Positions 21,568 through 33,446 are shown, counted from the first letter of the stretch. The stretch is 64,000 nucleotides of DNA from Turnera subulata (GCA_028386065.3 JAKUCV010001924.1:1-64000); one strand, 5' to 3'. A program made the numbers and translations. The notes: generated by a model not told the origin, from the sequence alone.

Positions 21568-24213
21568 GTGAAGGAACTGAGAAAGAGTGGGAGATTAGCT
21601 AAGGATGAGATAGACCTACGCCTCGTAATTGGAGCAAGAGTTGCTACATTAGCCGTAGGGACTTTCTATCTATCCTTACCGAGTGGTTTGGTTTTAGAAC
21701 TGGACAATTGTTATTATGTACCTACCATAAGCAGGAATTTGATTTCTGTGTCTTGTATGGACAAGAAAAGTTTTATTGAGAATAAAGAACAATTATTGTT
21801 CTATTTATTTCAATGAAATTGATTATGATGCATTTTAAACCTAGTAATGCCTATCTATAACATTAATACGAAGAAGGTTAGATTACATGATTCTAGTGAA
21901 ACTTATCTCTGGCATAGTCGTTTGGCCCATATAAACGAGACTCGTATTCCTAAACTCCATAAAGTTGGAATTTTAGACTCATTTGATTTTGAATCATATG
22001 AGACATATGAGTCATATTTATTAGGCAAAATGACTAAGGCTTCCTTTACGGGTAAAGGTGAAGAGCCTAGGACTTGCTAGGTCTAATACATACTGATGTA
22101 TGCGGACCTATGTCTACACAGGCTAAAGGTGGTTTTCAATACTTCATTACATTTACTGATGACATCAGTAGATACGGCTAAGTGTATCTAATGAGACACA
22201 AGTCGGAATCCTTTGAAAAGTTTAAAGAATTTAAGAATGAAGTACAGAATCAACTCGGAAAAGTATTAAGATGCTTCGATCAGATCGAGGTGCTGAATAC
22301 TTAGACCGAGACTTTCTTGACTATCTAAAGAGTTGTGGTATAGTATCACAACTTACTCCACCAGGTATGCCTCATTGGAATGGCGTATCCGATAGGAGGA
22401 ACAGAACCTTGTTAGACATGGTTCGTTCTGTGATGAGTCAAGCTGACCTTCCTTCTTCCTTTTACGGACATGCATTATTGAGTGCTGCATTTACCTTAAC
22501 CGTGTTCCATCTAATCGGTTGGATAGACACCATATGAGATATGGATTGGGAAGCGTCCCAATTTGTCTTTTATGAGGATTTAGGGTTGTGAGGCTTACGT
22601 GAGACGTTAAGCATCAGATAAACTCGACCCTAAATTCGACAAGTGCCTTTTGTATGATACCTTAAAGGTATTATTTCTATAATCCTCTAGAGCACAAAGT
22701 GTTTGTGGCTCGGAATGCTATTTTTCTAGAAAGAGTGTCTATTTCTAGAAGAATCAGTGGGAGGATAATAGAACTCGAAGAAGTTCGAGATAAAGAGGCT
22801 GAGATGGAACAAGAACAGGAACCACAAAGTGTTGTGGACGAGAATCCTGTTCCTGTAACACATGGACCGCGTAGGTCGGATAGGATTCGGCATGAGCCCG
22901 AGAGATATGGATTTCTCGTGACTCATACCGGTGATGTGATGCTCATAAGTAAGGATGAGCCCACTTCCTATCAGCTGACCATTACGGGTCTTTACTCCAA
23001 GAAGTGGCTTGAAGCTATGAATTCGGAAATGGAATCCATGTATGAAAAATAAGGTATGGACCTTGTTTGATCCACCTAAAAGGGTAAAACCTATAGGGTG
23101 CAAATGGGTCTTTGTGAAAGACCGACATGGATGGTAATGTGATTACCTTTAAAGGGCAATTGGTTGCGAAAGGTTTCAAGCAAGTTCATAGTATTGACTA
23201 TGGTGAAACCTTCTCACCAGTCGCCATGGTTAAATCCATCCGGATTCTATTGGCTATAGCTGCATACCATGATTATGAGATTTGGTATGTAATTTGCAAA
23301 GGTCCATTTGTGGACTAAGGCAGACTTCTAGGAGTTGGAATCTTCGTTTTTAATGATGTAATCAAAGAATTTGGTTTCATTAAAAGTGAAGATGATTTAT
23401 GTGTTTACAAGAAGGTTAGTGGGAGCACTATAGTTTTCTTATTGTTGTGTATTGACGACATTCCACTTATTGGGAATTATATTCCGACACTACAGTCTGT
23501 AAAGACTTGGATAGGAAAGAATTTCTCAATGAACGACTTAGGAGGAGCTATCCAAGTGTTAGGTATAAGGATCTATAGTGATAGATCCAAAAGGCTTCTC
23601 GGGCTAAGTCGGAGTACATATGTTGACAGGGTGCTAAAGGCATTTAGCATGCAAGATTCCAAGAAGGGTTTCTTGCCCATGTCACATGGCATATCTCTCT
23701 CAAAGAGTCTATATCCTAGTATGACTAAGGTGAGAGAGTGGATGAGTTAGATCCCTTATGCTTCTGCAATAGGATCTATCATATATGCCATGCTATGTAC
23801 AAGACTGGATGTCGCTTATGCTGTAAGCGTCACAAGCAGATGCCAATCTGATCCCGGTGAAAGTCACTGGATAGCGGTTAAGAAAATCCTTAAGTACTTG
23901 AGAAGCACTAAGGATACATTCCTGGTTTACGGAAGCGTTGATGGGCTTGTTGTAAAGTGTTACAAAGATGCCTGCTTCCAAACTGACAGGGATGATTTTA
24001 TATCGCAATCAGTTTACGTGTTTTGTCTTGGATGTGGCGGTGTTTGCTGGAAGAGTTCCAGGCAAGAAACAGTTGCCGACCCTACAACTGTGGCTGTACA
24101 AAGTTCCGTTTGAGAACTTTGTATCAGATCTTTTGACTAAGCCTCTCACGCAGCGGAAGCATGATGGTCATGCTAGATCCACATGTATGAGATATATGGA
24201 TGATTGGCTTTAG
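21568..24213 (+). pseudogene. Copia pol remnant (protease, integrase, RT, RNase H)
   Basis: Protease-region sequence (LPSGLVLELDNCYYVP) precedes pre-integrase (LWHSRLAHINE) at about 21909. Integrase core pieces at 22080-22540 include SDRGAEYL and WNGVSDRRNRTLLDM. RT pieces run from 22990, with GETFSPVAMVKSIRILLAIA at about 23202 and a connection DLGGAIQVLGIRIYSDRSK at about 23538. The RNase H end is at 24213. Numerous stops and frameshifts. Confidence 0.88.
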
Positions 24214-24217
24214 TGCA

Positions 24218-24227
24218 AGTGGGAGAT
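24218..24227 (+). other. Polypurine tract
   Basis: AGTGGGAGAT immediately before the 3' LTR. Confidence 0.8.
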
Positions 24228-25761
24228 TGTTAGTGTAATATGCCCAAAAGCCAATCATGGATGATTATTTGTAGTCATGTATACACATTAAGGTTATTCC
24301 AATAAGTATCGTTTATGAGATAAACGCTTGCACATACTTATAACCCTAGAATATTTCATATTCTTAAATGTCCCTAGTCGATTATTATTACGGATGGGTT
24401 GTAATAATAAATTAAGACTAGCGTATGTTGAGAATTGCATATGTGATATGAATTCTACATACGGGTACAAGTTGGAGAACTTGTGGACTGGACCGACCCA
24501 CATAAGAACCCTACATGGAACGTTATATATATGTCATTAGTGGTTCTTATAGATGTATTGTCCTCCGACCTGAGATCGTCAAGGTATCCAACATATGAAT
24601 CATGTACTTTGATATTATTCCTAGTCATCCATAACTGGGTGGACATAAGGGTAATCATTGGGTATATGATGATTATGTAGTGGGTTTTGATTGATCAAGA
24701 GGGGATTCGTCTGACCCATATAACGGGCATATTATCGGATGGTTTCTTGATAGAGTTGAACTGTTAAATGCATGGCCATGCTCGGATTAGGTGATATGGT
24801 GATATCACGGGTATCCGTTTTATACAGTTAACTCGGGGATCAAGAAACATAGATTTAACATATACGAGATTGACATATTCCATGTCTCGTGTTTGATCTT
24901 GATAATGGGACGAAGGGACGATGACATATTTCGAGGCATAGAGAATCAATACTGATCTTGTCGTTCGGGTAGCAATGATGTGTTGCTAGACGCCGCTCTT
25001 TGCTTATAATTGTAAAATGAGAATTTTACAATTATTGCCGGACGTTACAAGTGCCTACAGGGTCACACACATAGAACCGTTGATTTGAGCAGGTGGCTGA
25101 ACCGTGATTGCACCATGGTTGGACTGGTTTGTGGTTGGACTGTGGTTGGACTATGGTTGAACCGGAGTCGATTTTGGATCAATAATTATCTGAATTATTG
25201 ATCAGACATGTTGAGTTAGTGTGTTTGGTCTGATTGTGCTTAGTGGAAGCATTAGTGATGAGCATAGGTCCACCTTGTTGGCCATATTGTCATTATCTTA
25301 TTGGCACTATGTCTAAGTGGGTTTGGGGGGTCAAGCATTAGTGATCAGATCACTCTTTCTGCCCCTCTCACGTTTTTGCATTAGTCTTCAGACCTCTTCA
25401 TCACACTCTCAACCTTTGTTCTTCTTTGTGAAAGAAGAAACATCAAAAACACCACAACCTTACAAGCTCCCGTTTTCTGCTGCTAGCACCCAGTCCGGGA
25501 GTGCTCGGAAGTTGGATCGTGAGACGACTCCACCTTGATCACAGTTCGTGTGGATACCGTAGAGGAGCCAGGCCGTTGTCTAGCTCTTGCTGATTCCATA
25601 CACAAGTTGGGTGAAAGATCCTAATCTTCCAGGTATGTAAAAATTGTTATACGGTTAGCATGCTTCACTTGGTTCTTGGTTAGTTTCCCTTTTTGCTTCC
25701 GCTGCGTATTTTGCTTGTTGTGCATATTATGAATGTCATAATAGCTCTAGAGAAACTTACA
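24228..25761 (+). repeat. 3' LTR of copia element (17454-25761)
   Basis: 1534 bp; partner of 17454-18991. Confidence 0.92.
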
Positions 25762-25856
25762 AAAAGTCCCCGGACCTTCCCCGTAAATCACCAACCATAG
25801 CCTTTCATTTCCCTCCGGCAGCCATCAACCACCCTCCCCCACTCCATCCCCTACCA

Positions 25857-28157
25857 TTGAACCCCCTCAACACCAACCTCCCTCGACCTATGATCCCTCC
25901 TCAACCCCTTAAACCAATCTTCCTCGCACCAAAAATTAATCCAAACTCAAACTCAAATTACCCTAAATCGTTCCATTTTTTAAAAGTGGAACAGGAAGCA
26001 AATAGCTTCTGCGACAAAGAACAATCAAATTATGAACTAATATGTTGAGATTCTGTCGAAAAGTTGGACAATCTCTGATGTTCTGTCAAACTTATCTAAG
26101 TTGGGGAAATCATAGACATCTACATTCCTGGGAAGATGGCAAGAAATGGAAGAGGGTTTGGGTTCATCAGATTTAAGAAAAATCATCCCCAGGATGAGTT
26201 GTTGGGTAACATTGCAACAATACCAACCGAATAAGGCACTCTTCGTGCCAACCTCGCTAGAAGCAAGAACCAAAAAGTCCAGAACATTTCGCATCCTGCC
26301 CATCCCACTAATGGTAGCAAAAATGAAAGTGGCAAAATTTTTGCTCATTCTCTCAAACGCAATGAAAAGGAAAATGTTGTAACCTTGCAAGTATAGTTTT
26401 TAACCCCATAGATGAATTAGACTTATGACTTATCTCGATGTATTTTTGGCATCCTATCCTTCCCAATAGATAGAATCGCTATCCAAGGTTTACTGTCTTC
26501 CAAAGGCCTTAAGGACTTTAGTGTTAGCAACCTTGGGGAGGAATTTGTGCCTATACACACTCCATCCGTTGAAATCCGGGATACGTTCTTATCACAGATA
26601 CCAAATTAGATTATTTTCAACTGATTAGGGCATGAAAGGAGGGTGATAATGCTACCAATAGAATCTGCTGGATTAGGGTGACGGGTGTACCCCTCAACGC
26701 CTGGTGTATGGAATTCTTCAAGAGGGTGAGTAGCAGATTTAGGAAGCTAATTAAATTAGATGAGATTACTGAGACAAGATCAAACTTAGAGCTTGCATAC
26801 ATTCAGGTTTTAACTTGAGTCAGAAAGACGATTTCTTGGGAGGTGACTGTGGAGATCAAAGGTATTAAATCCATTGTATCCTTTACTGAGATTCTAGTTT
26901 CGTTTAGTTCTGTCACCAATGGCTTAGCTAATGATATTGTAGTTAACAATCTCATATCTTTTGAGCCCGAGTCTCCGTTAAGCCATCACAGAGCCACCAC
27001 GGTCGATGACTTAGGCGAGGAGGGAGAGAAATTCAAATTCTCCTCCGACAGCCACCACAATCATGCTCCCAAGGGTCTTAATGCCTTGGATTCCGTCCCA
27101 TTCCAGCTAATGGGTATCATTGAAAAGGCCATTCCTCCAATCAATAAGAACCAGACCTTACCTAGGAGACCAGAATCTCCCGCTATGCCGATGACTCTCT
27201 CTTCACACCCCAATGTTGCTTCTGCCTTGTCCCCCAAGAGACCACGTGGATTTAATGCTCCCCTTCAAAATACCAGTGCTGAGTCAGCACTGTCTTCCAA
27301 GAACAGCAAAATCGAATTGTCAACTCTATCAAATAGAGCCGACAAGGGTTGTGGCAACTTTAATAGGTTATACTTCTGATATGTGGATTAGCTTTGAGGG
27401 CGTCAGGTCATGGAATGGTGTGAATTGTAAGATTGTCTTTGTGTAATTGTAGTCTGTTCTATATTGTCATTAAGGGTGCTTCCGTTCATTTGTAACTTAC
27501 AGGTGGTGGTCATCATTCTGATGGCTTCCTTTCTGCAGATTATTTTCTTTTAATTCAGTATTATATTGTTTCTACCAAAAAATAGGTTGTACTCTACGAA
27601 AGTGGAGAATCTTTAGGAAGTAGTAGTAAGGATGTGGGCCATTGGGCAATCCTTTGAATGGTAGATGTAAGCTATTGACGCCCTATACTGATCTAAAAAA
27701 TCTGACACGGGCCGGACCTACTGATCCCATTAGCAAGTCCATATTCACAAGCCCTGATCTTTGCACTTCCCCTATCAGCGAACAAAGCATAAACAACTAG
27801 GAAGGTAGCCTGTCAGCTTTGATTGATCAGAAAATCATACTCGCCCTCAACGCAAAACAAAGCAAAAAAATCCAGAAGTTCAAAAAGATTAATAGATTCA
27901 CAGGGAGTATTATTTCAGGAGACACACTTGATGACTCAGACATAAGAAGAGCCAATAGAAGAATTGCAGAATCTGTTATCCCAACCGAAGTTCATAATCA
28001 ACCTTGCCGTCACTATGAAGCTGAGGCTGATCTTACAGTACAGATGGGGAATAGTCTGGGATGGGATGATCAGAATGATATCGAAGGGGTAAGACCAGTA
28101 GTGAGGGAGCTGATAGTGAGGGAAGGAGAGGAATGGACTAGGAATCAGGATGATTAG
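25857..28157 (+). pseudogene. LINE ORF1 (RRM-like nucleic-acid-binding protein), broken
   Basis: Opens with a proline-rich stretch at 25857. An RRM-like piece, YIPGKMARNGRGFGFIRF, lies near 26120-26180. The ORF1 signature RICWIRVTGVPLNAWCMEFF is near 26660, and a long polar tail is open at 26843-27379 and 27819-28157. Stops and a 206-bp LINE-tail insertion (27375-27580) break it. Plant LINE ORF1 proteins bind the element RNA. Confidence 0.7.
27375..27580 (+). mobile_element. 5'-truncated LINE tail inserted in ORF1
   Basis: Ends GTTTCTACCAAAAAA, a common L1-type tail. It is flanked by AATAGGTTATACT (27362-27374) and AATAGGTTGTACT (27581-27593), a 13-bp duplication with one change. Skipping it lets the ORF1 reading continue. 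Confidence 0.65.
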
Positions 28158-28204
28158 TGGGTGGTGTGCTTTGTGAAGATATAGTGGACTAATTCTTCTT
28201 TATG

Positions 28205-28703
28205 TGTAGGTTAATATCATGGAATATTAGAAAATTTGGCTCAGGTAGCAAACACAATCAACTAAAAGAGTTAATCTTCAATGCAAAGATGGTGTTTATT
28301 TGTAAAACAATAGTCAAGGCTTCGACAGGAATTACTACTCAAGGTTATGAAACATTGGTGGGCTAGAATATCGAACAATGGATGTAGATGGCTCCTCAGA
28401 TGGAATGTTATTGATGTAGGATGATACCTTCTTTCGGTTAACCCTGTACCAATCGTGTTAAAATTGGATGCTTGTTAAAATTTTTTTCGGTGACTTGCAG
28501 GACAAGCTTTGTATTTGTTTCATATATGCAGGCAGTAAGGTGGAAAACTGAATTGAGATGTGGACTGAACTAAAGGGTATGAAGCATTTTTTTTTAACTC
28601 TCTATGGCTGCTCATTGGCGACCTGAATGAGACCATATTGAGGAGGATAGGAGGAGTAACAAAATCAATAGAAAGGGGGCTGGTGCGTTACAAAGTTTTA
28701 TGG
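28205..28703 (+). pseudogene. LINE endonuclease N-terminal part
   Basis: ISWNIRKFGSGSKHNQL at 28211 matches the WNxRG start of LINE endonucleases. WLLIGDLNETIL, near 28603-28640, carries the GDxN motif. The domain is cut at 28703 by the LTR element and resumes at 36110 with KFTWANNLVASKIDRAMAKA. Confidence 0.8.
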
Positions 28704-29039
28704 TGTAACAGCCCAGGTAAAAATTTTAGATTTTTACCGGACTGTAAAAGTCTTTCTACATCGATTTACCGAATGAATTAATCTTGGATAATTAATTCAA
28801 GGTAAATCGGGGCGTCGTTTTTCGAAACCGAGGGTTTTCCCGCGCTCGAGATTTTTCCGTGGATTTTTTGAGCCTAAGTTGGTATTTTTCGGGTCCCGAA
28901 ATTCTCAGAAAAATCACACCGGAAAATAACTAAGGGGGTATCAGTTATTTTCTGGTCCAGACCGGACTCGCTCCATAATGCAGACAAGCTGCATTATTGA
29001 AGGAATCACAGGCTGAACAGTTTTTCTCCATCTTTATAA

Positions 29040-29340
29040 CCGGTGAAGAAGAAGAAACCAGGATAAGAGAGGAAGAGGAGAAGAAAAGAAAAAGAGAGGA
29101 AAAGAGAAAAAAAAAAGAGAAAGAAAAAAAAGAGAGAAAAAATGAGAAGGAGAGAAAAAAAAAAGAAGAAGAAAAAGAGAGAAAAAAAAGAAGGAAAAAA
29201 AAAGAGAAAGAAAAATCGGGAAAAAAAAGAAGCAGAAAAAAAAGAAACCAATCAGAAAAAAGAGAAAAAGAAAGAAAAATAGAAAGAAAAAAAGAATGAA
29301 AATAGAAAAAGAAAAAAGAAAATACAGAAAAAAGGGAAAG
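29040..29340 (+). repeat. Purine-rich GAA/GGAAA tract
   Basis: About 300 bp almost purely A and G on the plus strand. The long Lys/Glu-rich frame here is a composition artefact. The sister tract is 33900-34195; a similar tract in the left LTR is 1956-2105. Confidence 0.9.
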
Positions 29341-30147
29341 AAACAGTTAATCGTCAACCCGCTCCCTCTCGGGTTACTGTGCACGACGAAGCATTCCGCG
29401 CCGCTTCTCGGCTCACCGCCGCCGCCATGGCCTTCCCCGTGACGTCGCCGACCTGCCGCAGCCCCTCCCTTCCATTCCCGCAGCGAGACGCGCCACCGAG
29501 CGCCATTGACCCGCGGCGAAACCCACGGATCCAACTACCTCGCGCCTGCCGCCTCTTGCCGACGACGCAGCGCCGCCTTTCCACCGCCAGACGAGTCGCC
29601 TCAGCCTCGCCGACCCCGCGCTAGCCTTCCTCTCGCCCGTCCCTGCCGCTCGTCGCGCCGCCGTCGCTGAACCCGAGGTGAGGCCGCGTCCGACCCGTTT
29701 CATCTGGTCGGGTCGTGTCTCTGGGTTGGGTTTTGTTCTCTGGGTTGGGCTGTGTGGTGCTGGGCCGGGCCTTGGCAGGCCTGTTGCCTTGGTCTGGGCC
29801 GCACTATTCATGGCTCAGTCCGATTTAATTTAAAAAAAAAACAATATATATATGTATTTATTTATTATTCTGGTATTTAATTTTGGAAAAAATATATATA
29901 CACTTTGGGAAAATTATGACCTAATTAATTCTGGTATTTTGAGCAAAATATAAATATATATACATTGATAAATAATTAAGTTATGTTTTGAAGAAAAACT
30001 AATAATATTTGGAAAAATATATATATACCAAGAAATTAATTCCTGGAAATTTTATATATATATATTATTATTTTCCCTGGTAAATTATGGTTGTGGAATA
30101 TATATATATATAGGTACTTTGAATGTTGCATTTGCTGTGATTTGTTT

Positions 30148-30501
30148 CGGGATGTTTATCCCGGTGCTTTGATTGGTTGTTTCGGGATGTTTATCCTCGT
30201 GTTGAGTTTTGGATATTTATTTTCGAGTCTTTGGCCATAAGAATAATGGATTAATTAATAAATTGTGATAAGGATGTCGATTCTTGATTTTGGATAGGGA
30301 TGTCTATCCCGGTATTTTGGTTAGGGATGTTGATCCCTGTGATTTAATTTTGATGATGATAATATAATTGTCACGTGGTAAGTAGTGGTACGACTCGATG
30401 GTTTAAGACTGTTTTGGGGTGGCCATGACCTGGGTTACTCGTGATAAGCATGTCTATGCTTGGGATGTCTATCCCGTGATTATTTTTGGGATGTCGATCC
30501 C
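30148..30501 (+). repeat. Array of covarying hairpins in the LTR
   Basis: Units with 5-6 bp stems and a GTYK loop: CGGGAT-GTTT-ATCCCG (30148), AAGGAT-GTCG-ATTCTT (30270, wobble), GGGAT-GTCT-ATCCC (30297), AGGGAT-GTTG-ATCCCT (30323), AAGCAT-GTCT-ATGCTT (30446), GGGAT-GTCT-ATCCC (30462) and GGGAT-GTCG-ATCCC (30488). Weaker units lie near 30183 and 30208. Changes on one arm are matched on the other. It sits about 600-950 bp from the LTR end, the same distance as the array at 63182-63373. Confidence 0.75.
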
Positions 30502-31095
30502 TGGGTTCTCTTGGATTTGGTCTGGCACCCGGAATATGTTGAGAACCAGTTCTGACCTCTAGCTTGTCCGTGACGGGGCCCGGAAAGTTAAAATTAGAAA
30601 TTGGATTCTGATTTGAGTCTTTTTGGTCTTGGACCGGTTTTGGGTCGAGTTTTTAGTTTGGTATGTATTTGGTGGTTTTACCTGTTTTTGACCTTGAGTA
30701 ATTATAGAGTTGGATATTGATTGTCTATCCTTCGTCGGTGAGCACTTCGGACTCACCCCTCACCTGCAGGCTTTCATCCCGTAGGATGAGTTATTTGTGG
30801 TACAGGTTTGATGCATTCCAGACAGGCTGCGGCGTTATCCTTTGGACAGGACTCGGGTCTATAGTTTGCATCAGTGTCGCATACAGTGTTTTGTGAGTTA
30901 TTATGTCTTCCGCTGTGCATTATTTTTACTATTGTTGGGCCATTGGGCCGGTTATGATGTTATTGTTGTTTTTATTTTGGGCTGTTGAGCCCGAGTTTCT
31001 GTTGTATACACTGTATGCTGGGCTTGGTTTGGTTGGGTCGTCATAGTTCCGGCACGTGTTTACTGTGTACGGTAAATACGGGTTAGGGCGTTTCA

Positions 31096-31114
31096 TTTTG
31101 GTAGCGGAGCGGGC
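31096..31114 (+). other. Primer binding site
   Basis: TTTTGGTAGCGGAGCGGGC directly after the 5' LTR, close to the initiator tRNA-Met type (TGGTATCAGAGCG) with three changes. Confidence 0.6.
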
Positions 31115-31201
31115 ATTAGGTCTTGTTGGGTAGTCCTTGTGTGTCTGTCGTCCTTGTTTGCATAGTTCGCTCTATTTGTTTATTATTTTATATCATTTTA
31201 G

Positions 31202-32058
31202 TTAGTGCATTATGGATCCAGTCAAGGGACGCCAGCTGTCGCAGAACATACACATAAGAGGTAATTGATGCCATAAATAAGCGGAAATATAAGTATTATT
31301 AATAATACTAATATTTTCATTACAAGCGTAAACATTACATTGATATTTTATAAAAATAAAAGTACATTCATCTTCTCGGAACGACGTTGACCCTGAAGCT
31401 GTTGGGATCATTGTTGATGTTGACCGTGATGCTGTCGCTCCACAGAACCACATGCCGCCCCTGTTGTTTTGGCCGGGAAGCTCGAACCGGTTTGCTTGAG
31501 GGAACCAGAGTGGGATGAGACCGTGATCGTCTTCAGGTTGCCATTGGGTCTCCGTGAGAAGAACCATGTTTGGCTTGTATTGGTTCTTTAGGTCCCTCAG
31601 GGTACGCGAGAACTCTTGGGAACGCCTAACGACTCCTCTGCAGTTCCACACCAGTAGTCGGGCCTTTGGCCAAGTTACGGGCAACCGAGTGACTGTGGGC
31701 ATGCTTTGGGCCGTCATCGAGAGCTGGCAGTAGGTGCCTTGCTCCAGGAAATGGCAAGTGGACTCTAGGTTGAACTCCTGAAGTCTTTCGAAGAGGAAGA
31801 ACATGATGGAGTTGGCCGAGCCGTAGTAGGAGGTCCTCAGAGTGCCATGGTCCTCTAGGAAGAACGTCTCTTCCGTGGGAGTGACAAAGAATCTGGACGA
31901 GTAGAGTTCGTCGACGAAGACCAGATGTGGCATTCTGCCGAGCCCATTCGGTAGTTCTTTAGGACGCTCGTTGATCATGTTATAGGCCAGACGATTTCTT
32001 CTGCTTAGATTGGCACCTTCGACGAAGAAGACGGATGATGGGGCAGGAATTATGTTTT
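31202..32058 (-). pseudogene. Antisense gene, second copy (homologue of 8829-9512)
   Basis: The minus-strand frame is readable from about 32058 (VFFVEGANLSRRNRLAY). It shares FVDELYSSRFFVTP, YGSANSIMFF and LLVWNCRGVVRRSQEF with the gene at 8829-9512. The ATG expected at the aligned start reads ATT; the next Met is at 31978. After GGMWF a one-base shift breaks the frame. In the alternate frame the protein ends ...FRVNV-P-R then stop near 31377, exactly as the other copy ends, so the extra C-terminal residues down to 31202 are read-through. TATA box at 32161-32168. Function unknown. Confidence 0.65.
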
Positions 32059-32160
32059 GGACGTGTTGGTGTTTTTTTTTTTCCTAAGTTTTGAGGTTTC
32101 TTTTCCTGAGCGTTTGTTTGCTTTAAGATGCTTTTGATGATTTACACCTCACCGCTCTGT

Positions 32161-32168
32161 CTTTTATA
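32161..32168 (-). promoter_or_regulatory. TATA box of the antisense gene (second copy)
   Basis: Minus strand GAGTATAAAAGACAG, about 100 bp upstream of the aligned start. Its position is comparable with the TATA at 9572-9582. Confidence 0.55.
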
Positions 32169-32897
32169 CTCTTATGGGGAGCGTGATTACTGTTTTCGAT
32201 TTTCAAGATTTTGCTTTTTGAAAATTTTGCCGTTGCTTCACTTATTGCTTCGTCACTTTATACGTTTTTCGGGCTACAAATGCCAGTGTTTTTCAGCCCT
32301 TTTCCATCTCACGATTTTCTTTCGCCCTAGCTACTTTGTCCTTTCTTTTCATGGTTTTTCTATATTTTTCTGCATCTTTTATCACATGCATCCGTGACCG
32401 CTGTGGCTAGACTGATGGGACCGTACCTCGAGTAGAGCGCATGTGCGACATGCTTACACCTGTTCGGACATCATGGAGGGATACAAGACTTGACAGACGT
32501 TTTTGGCTCATGCGAAATTTGTGGACAAGTGGGTACGTTTCTTTCGAGGGACACAGGACGTGCTCGTGATCGTCACCTTGCGAGTTAACGGATGTCTTTT
32601 TCCCGAGGGAAACCGACGTCACCGTTAGCTGTGCATGTCATGTTTCTCGGGATCGAGTATGTTTACGACCGATCTAGAGCGCAGAGTATGAAAACATGTT
32701 TTGTTTTAACTTCTTAATGTTTTGATTTTATTAAACGAATTTTTTTTTAATTTCTTTATGTTTGATTTTACATTCTTATTGTTGATTTTTAATCTGCTTT
32801 GAGATGCTTTGATTTTCTGTTAAACATAAGATTTCGTAACATAACAGTTTTGATTTGGAAAGAAAACTTATTTTACTTATTTTATAACGATTTTACA

Positions 32898-33117
32898 ACA
32901 GAGAAGAAGTACTCTATGGAGTTACTTGCTTCTCAAGATCTTTTACAAGCTTTTGTACATTCTTCACGTGAGGGAAGAGTTCTGCGCACGCCTGTTCGAT
33001 CTGCATCACAGAGAAGAAGTACTCTAAGGAGTTACTTGCTTCTCAAGATCTTTTACAAGCTTTTGTACGTTCTTCACGTGAGGGAAGAGTTCTGCGCACG
33101 CCTGTTCGATCTGCATC
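32898..33117. repeat. 110-bp tandem duplication
   Basis: 32898-33007 and 33008-33117 are nearly identical (ACAGAGAAGAAGTACTCTA...). They duplicate the coding end of the minus-strand ORF at 33024-33398. Confidence 0.9.
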
Positions 33118-33398
33118 ACCGCCGAGCTGATTTTCTTCAGTGAGACGTTCAACTGCGTCAGAGTCTGCTGTGGAGTGTTGCTTTCAGCCGTCGCCTTTCC
33201 CTTTCGATCCTCAGCTTCTTTGGGAGCACGCTTTTTTCGCCCTCAGCTGGAGACCATGTGTTCTTTCAGACCGATGATGTTGGTCTTGAAGCGCTTCTTT
33301 GGCAGTTCTTCATCAGAGCTTGTCGGGGAAGCAGTGCCGCCGATGTAGCTGTTGTTCTCGGAGTCTGAGGTAGTTTGAGATCGGATTGGAGAGTCCAT
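33024..33398 (-). pseudogene. Second antisense ORF: small acidic/basic protein with a probable coiled coil
   Basis: A 125-codon minus frame from ATG at 33398 to TAG at 33024-33026, with one in-frame TGA at codon 52. Visible parts: a Ser-rich acidic N-terminus (SSDEELPKKRFK, which looks like a phosphorylation site next to a nuclear-localisation-type basic run), a basic middle, and a C-terminal heptad-like stretch LNVSLKKISSAVMQIEQACA continuing to VKDLEKQV. It precedes the other antisense gene on the same strand. No family recognised. The duplicated 110 bp repeats its C-terminus. Confidence 0.5.
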
Positions 33399-33432
33399 GG
33401 CTGTGTGTGAGTTTGCCAGTCATGAGGTTTGG

Positions 33433-33440
33433 TTCTTATA
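33433..33440 (-). promoter_or_regulatory. TATA box of the second antisense ORF
   Basis: Minus strand CTCTATAAGAACC, 35 bp upstream of the ATG. This would give a very short leader. Confidence 0.4.
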
Positions 33441-33446
33441 GAGGAT

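Larger units (their letters stand above)
17454..25761 (+). mobile_element. Ty1/copia element with 1.5-kb LTRs and a palindrome-array leader
   Basis: LTRs at 17454-18991 and 24228-25761 begin TGTTAGT and end CTTACA. The primer site TGGTAGCAGAGCC (from 18993) resembles the initiator-tRNA-Met type, and AGTGGGAGAT precedes the 3' LTR. Internal order is a leader with palindrome array (19445-20019), gag, protease, integrase, RT, RNase H, all plus strand and broken by stops. The flanks GAAAT and AAAAG do not match, so no target duplication is visible. A related solo LTR lies at 45775-47272. Confidence 0.9.
25762..28703 (+). mobile_element. Large L1-type LINE, first segment (5' region, ORF1, start of endonuclease)
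   Basis: First of four pieces of one LINE, continued at 36110-38556, 41379-41516 and 48620-48936. Total recovered is about 5.8 kb, near full length for a plant L1. The 5' limit is unclear because the copia LTR abuts at 25761. Continuity across insertions is shown by matching target duplications and by protein frames that resume. Confidence 0.8.
28704..31095 (+). repeat. 5' LTR of the chromovirus-like element
   Basis: 2392 bp. Parts in order: start, purine-rich tract (29040-29340), CpG-rich block (29380-29700), AT-rich part, hairpin array (30148-30501) and conserved end block (from 30737). It lacks about 480 bp present in the 3' LTR (34640-35120) and has about 350 bp absent there (29680-30020). 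Confidence 0.9.

Noticed and set aside
28997..29299. Lys/Glu-rich 100-residue protein (also 33903-34472)
   Set aside because: Translation of a purine-rich low-complexity tract in LTRs; no conserved motif.
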